Assembly: GCA_035577985.1 (NCBI GenBank)
Contig: DATJZY010000057.1
Coordinates: forward strand, 62,001 to 126,000
DNA length: 64,000 nt
DNA from: Candidatus Eisenbacteria bacterium
GTDB taxonomy: Bacteria; Desulfobacterota; Binatia; DP-6
Direction: 5' to 3'
The position numbers and the translations under genes are program-made. Shown piece after piece: positions 61,380-64,000 of this stretch; positions within the stretch are counted from its first letter, which is position 1, and every line of letters starts with the position of its first letter. The notes under the pieces were generated by a model, which was not told the origin of the DNA, ran no database searches, and saw only the letters and a list, made by a program, of their open reading frames with translations.

Positions 61380-62603
61380 CTACACCAGATCCGCCACGAT
61401 GTCGGCGACGATCCCGTCGATCGTGGCCGCACATGTCGGAGACACGTGTCGCTTCGCCCTCTTCGTCCCGGCAGCCGCATCCGTTCGGGCGGCGACGACA
61501 CGCAGGTCGTGTCGCACCTTCTTCACGAGGTGGGCCTGCTTCGCGCCGGATGCGCCGATGGCGCGGCGAAGAAACCCGTCGGCCGCCGCGAGATTCGCGT
61601 GGAGCGTGTGCATCAGCGCACGCGGGATTGGATCGGCGCAGAGCGCGGTGTCGAGCGCTGCGTCGAGCTTGCAGCGAGCTCGCACTAGCCCGGCAACGCC
61701 GCCGCACGCGGCTCCCGCCGGGAGCGTCGTGGTCGTCCCGCCACCCGGGAGGGTCGTCGTCGTGCCGCCGGCGGCGATCGGGTAGTCTGTGCCGGACGTC
61801 GCGGATAACGATGCCCCGGGAACCGGTTGGTGGTTCGCGTCCTGGAGCTCGAGCGACGTGACCTCGATCGTGCCGCCGAAGCTCGTCGCACCGTCGAAGG
61901 TCTCGGCGACGGTCGGGTCGAAGGCGATCCCGGCTTCGGACGTCATGATCAGATACACGCCGATCGTCGTCTCGAACAGGATCGGCACCGGGAGCTCCGC
62001 AGGGACGTGATCGTAGCTGATCGAGTCGAACCGCAATGGCCCGGTGGTGATCTCGTCGCAGGAGGGCACCGCCCCGGTCGGCGGAACGATCTCGGATTCT
62101 GGGCAGGTCACGCCGAGGAGGACGGAGTAGACGCCCGCCCCGCCCATGGTGATGTGGTCCCCCGAATGCGTCGGCCCGATGACGGAGGAGTTCGTGCCCG
62201 ACACGGCGAGCTTATAGACGAGATAGCCCGGCGTCCCGGCCGGGAGTCCGTGGGGAGTGACGACATCCTGGCTCTCCGCGACCGCGTTGGCGTCGGCGCC
62301 CGAGATCGCCGTCGGGAACTGGTTCATCGTGCTGAACGCCGCCGCCGTCCCCATGCCGAGATAGCCGGCGTGAGCCGCCGCCGACGCGAAGCCCACCACG
62401 TCGATCCCGTCGCCGAAGCTGTCGCCCGGAATCGATGCCATCGTGGTGCCGGTGGTGGATCGGCTTCCGTACGCCCCGAACCCCCATCGCGCGAGGGTGT
62501 ACAACTCGGCACGTACGGCGGGTGCGAGGCCGAGCAGCAGCAGGCCCGTCATCGAGCACGCGAGGGCGCGGACGCGGCGCCGGGCATGGCCGGCCATCGG
62601 CAT
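61380..62603 (-). CDS. exported protein with Thr-Thr-Thr-Thr-Leu-Pro linker
   Basis: A 407-aa protein from ATG 62603 (GGGGG 7 nt upstream; ATG 62609 and the GTG at 62621 are alternatives). Signal peptide residues about 1-30 (ALACSMTGLLLLGLAPAVRA). The N-terminal ~270 residues form a beta-rich domain (ELYTLARWGFGAYG ... FDPTVAETFDGATSFGG). Next is a linker with two copies of TTTTLP, then a helical, Lys/Arg-rich C-terminal domain with paired Cys (GLVRARCKLDAALDTALCAD). This Thr-linker-plus-helical-tail layout recurs in secreted proteins attributed to Binatia (recollection, not verified). Function is unknown. Confidence 0.8.
   Translation of the reverse strand: MPMAGHARRRVRALACSMTGLLLLGLAPAVRAELYTLARWGFGAYGSRSTTGTTMASIPGDSFGDGIDVVGFASAAAHAGYLGMGTAAAFSTMNQFPTAISGADANAVAESQDVVTPHGLPAGTPGYLVYKLAVSGTNSSVIGPTHSGDHITMGGAGVYSVLLGVTCPESEIVPPTGAVPSCDEITTGPLRFDSISYDHVPAELPVPILFETTIGVYLIMTSEAGIAFDPTVAETFDGATSFGGTIEVTSLELQDANHQPVPGASLSATSGTDYPIAAGGTTTTLPGGGTTTTLPAGAACGGVAGLVRARCKLDAALDTALCADPIPRALMHTLHANLAAADGFLRRAIGASGAKQAHLVKKVRHDLRVVAARTDAAAGTKRAKRHVSPTCAATIDGIVADIVADLV
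61719..61763 (-). repeat. two copies of a TTTTLP-coding repeat
   Basis: Two 18-bp units (61719-61736 and 61746-61763) each encode Thr-Thr-Thr-Thr-Leu-Pro, separated by three Gly codons. They form the linker between the beta-rich and helical domains of the surrounding gene. Confidence 0.8.
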
Positions 62604-62686
62604 ATGCATACCCCCGACCACCCCCGATAGTCGAGGAACAATCCCACTTGAGCATCGAGGCCCAGCCGACGGGGCGACGCGAAGGT

Positions 62687-62715
62687 TTGACAGCCCGGCA
62701 CCCTGCTCCTATCTC
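62687..62715 (+). promoter_or_regulatory. promoter of the right-edge flavoprotein gene
   Basis: TTGACA (62687-62692), exactly 17 nt, TATCTC (62710-62715). The ATG at 62727 lies 11 nt downstream with no ribosome site. It is the best consensus match in the window. Confidence 0.6.
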
Positions 62716-62726
62716 CGTGCGACCAC

Positions 62727-64000
62727 ATGAGCACCGTGATCCTCGGCGCCGGAGTGACCGGCCTCGCGGCCGCTGTCGCGTCGGGCGCCCCGGTGTTCGA
62801 GGCAACCGAGGACCCGGGCGGAATCTGCTCGTCGTACTACGTCCGGCCCAGTGAATCGCGGCGGCTTCGCGAGCGGCCCGCGGATCGCCGTGCGTACCGG
62901 TTCGAGATCGGCGGCGGACACTGGATCTTCGGCGGAGCGCCCACCGTGCTGCGCTACATCGAGTCGATGACACCGCTGCGTCGCTACGAGCGCCGCTCGT
63001 CGGTCTACCTCCCGGATTCGAGGCGATATGTTCCGTATCCGTTGCAGAACCACCTGCGAAGCCTCGGGCCGGACGTCGCGGCGCGGGCGCTGGCGGAGAT
63101 GGCGCAGCCGGCGCGCCCGGTAAGCACGATGCGCGAATGGCTCGAGCAGAGCTTCGGGCGGACGCTGGGCGAGCTCTTCTTCGAGCCCTTCCACGCCCTC
63201 TACACCGCCGGCCTCCACGACCGCATCGCGCCGCAGGACGCGTACAAGTCGCCCGTGAACCTGACGCTCGCGGCCCAGGGAGCCCTCCAGGACACGCCTC
63301 CCGTCGGCTACAACGCGGGCTTCGCGTACCCGGCGGACGGCCTCGGGACGCTCTGCCGGCGCCTGGCCGACCTGTCGCAGGTCCGCTACGGGAAGCGCGC
63401 GGTTCGCATCGATCTGCCCGGGCACGCCGTCCATTTCGCGGACGGGTCGGCGGAGCGGTACACGACGCTCCTCTCGACCCTGCCGCTCAATCATGTCGTG
63501 GCGATGAGTGGGCTCCGTCTCGATGCGTCGCCCGATCCGTTCACCTCGGTCCTCGTCTTGAACGTGGGGGCACGGCGCGGTCCCGCCTGCCCCGACGATC
63601 ACTGGATCTACGTCCCCTCCTCGCGTGCCGGCTTCCACCGCATCGGCTTCTACGACAACGTCGACGCCGACTTCGTTCCGCCGCCCGACCAGGGCGCACG
63701 GCGCGTCAGCATCTACGTCGAGCGCGCGTTCGTCGGCACGCTCGACGGCTCGGCGCGACCGAGCGACGAAGCCATGCGACGCTACGGCGACGCGGTCCTT
63801 CGCGAACTCGAGGACTGGGGCTTCATCGGCGACGCCGAGGTCGTCGATCCGACCTGGATCGACGTCGCCTACACCTGGTCGTGGCCCGGCTCGCGCTGGG
63901 TCGCCGAAGCGACGGCGGCGCTGGCGAAGCACGACGTCCACAGCGTGGGACGCTACGGCCGATGGGTCTTCCAGGGTATCGCCGAGTCGCTCGGCGAGGG
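62727..64000 (+). CDS. FAD-dependent NAD(P)-binding protein, UDP-galactopyranose mutase/protoporphyrinogen oxidase-like (partial)
   Basis: The frame stays open from ATG 62727 to the right edge (about 424 residues seen). The N-terminus STVILGAGVTGLAAAVAS is a Rossmann dinucleotide motif, and EDPGGICSSYY matches the second part of the FAD site. GGGHWIFGG, YPLQNHL, AYPADGLGTLCRRLADL and the final GRYGRWVFQGIAESL resemble amine-oxidase-superfamily flavoproteins found in surface-polysaccharide loci, including UDP-galactopyranose mutase-like proteins. The C-terminus is missing. It is divergent from the TTTTLP-linker gene. Whether it acts on a nucleotide sugar is inference. Confidence 0.8.
   Translation, partial: MSTVILGAGVTGLAAAVASGAPVFEATEDPGGICSSYYVRPSESRRLRERPADRRAYRFEIGGGHWIFGGAPTVLRYIESMTPLRRYERRSSVYLPDSRRYVPYPLQNHLRSLGPDVAARALAEMAQPARPVSTMREWLEQSFGRTLGELFFEPFHALYTAGLHDRIAPQDAYKSPVNLTLAAQGALQDTPPVGYNAGFAYPADGLGTLCRRLADLSQVRYGKRAVRIDLPGHAVHFADGSAERYTTLLSTLPLNHVVAMSGLRLDASPDPFTSVLVLNVGARRGPACPDDHWIYVPSSRAGFHRIGFYDNVDADFVPPPDQGARRVSIYVERAFVGTLDGSARPSDEAMRRYGDAVLRELEDWGFIGDAEVVDPTWIDVAYTWSWPGSRWVAEATAALAKHDVHSVGRYGRWVFQGIAESLGE

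Noticed and set aside
60749-61861. A plus-strand frame of 370 codons covering the region between the cytochrome and the TTTTLP gene
   Set aside because: It is Arg/Pro-rich without domains and runs antisense to the decayed Cys-rich module and to a clearly coding gene.

Overview
The window is a 64 kb stretch of GC-rich chromosome (roughly 68-70% G+C by eye) from a Gram-negative bacterium. It carries diderm markers (a BamE/SmpA-like lipoprotein, an outer-membrane barrel protein and several lipoproteins) together with large exported proteins made of Cys-rich repeats, thrombospondin type 3 repeats and Thr-rich linkers ending in Leu-Pro. That combination, plus the gene order tilS-ftsH-cdaA-cdaR-glmM, suggests the old 'Deltaproteobacteria' sphere, most likely Candidatus Binatota/Binatia or a relative. 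This placement is inference from protein style; no rRNA or tRNA gene is present to confirm it.

Layout. 1-9 kb: the end of an unknown gene, a hypothetical protein, a 1,200-residue Ser/Thr kinase-ATPase, a convergent flavoprotein/CrtC-AttH-like pair, a BamE-like lipoprotein and an enoyl-CoA hydratase-like protein. 8.8-30.3 kb: a dense housekeeping block on the plus strand: tilS, ftsH, the c-di-AMP/cell-wall module cdaA-cdaR-glmM, NAD(P)HX repair, tsaE, lysC, cimA, then a chain coupled by 4-nt ATGA overlaps (cysteine desulfurase-mnmA-mtaB-rnc), era, der, an antisense gamma-carbonic anhydrase, guaB and guaA. 30.6-39 kb: two giant secreted proteins, each followed by a strong hairpin. 39-51.4 kb: dnaE, hflX, pgsA-like, pteridine-reductase-like SDR, MoxR/CoxE-like pair, bifunctional nuclease, and small envelope proteins. 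51.4-57.6 kb: a PEP mutase/isocitrate lyase-family enzyme and an LtaS-like phosphoglycerol transferase, divergent from a tightly coupled adenylating ligase/carrier protein/MBOAT-like cassette that looks like a remodelled dlt operon. 57.7-64 kb: a chemoreceptor, degraded secreted-protein remnants, a cytochrome c', a TTTTLP-linker exported protein, and a flavoprotein running off the right edge.

How the genes work together. The housekeeping block concentrates tRNA modification (TilS, TsaE, MnmA with its sulfur donor, MtaB), ribosome-assembly or ribosome-binding GTPases (Era, Der, HflX), RNase III and GMP synthesis. The cdaA-cdaR-glmM module links c-di-AMP synthesis to UDP-GlcNAc precursor supply, as in Firmicutes. 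The 52.3-57.6 kb locus is the best candidate for an undescribed system: an envelope-decoration locus with a phosphoglycerol transferase facing a ligase-carrier-acyltransferase relay.

A recurring signal is the promoter. Many genes that begin a transcription unit have a TTGNNN/17-19 nt/TANNNN promoter whose -10 box lies only 5-15 nt before a start codon without Shine-Dalgarno sequence. This implies widespread leaderless or near-leaderless transcription. Other first genes have long leaders with strong GGAGG-type sites. Several start codons below were chosen on this basis.
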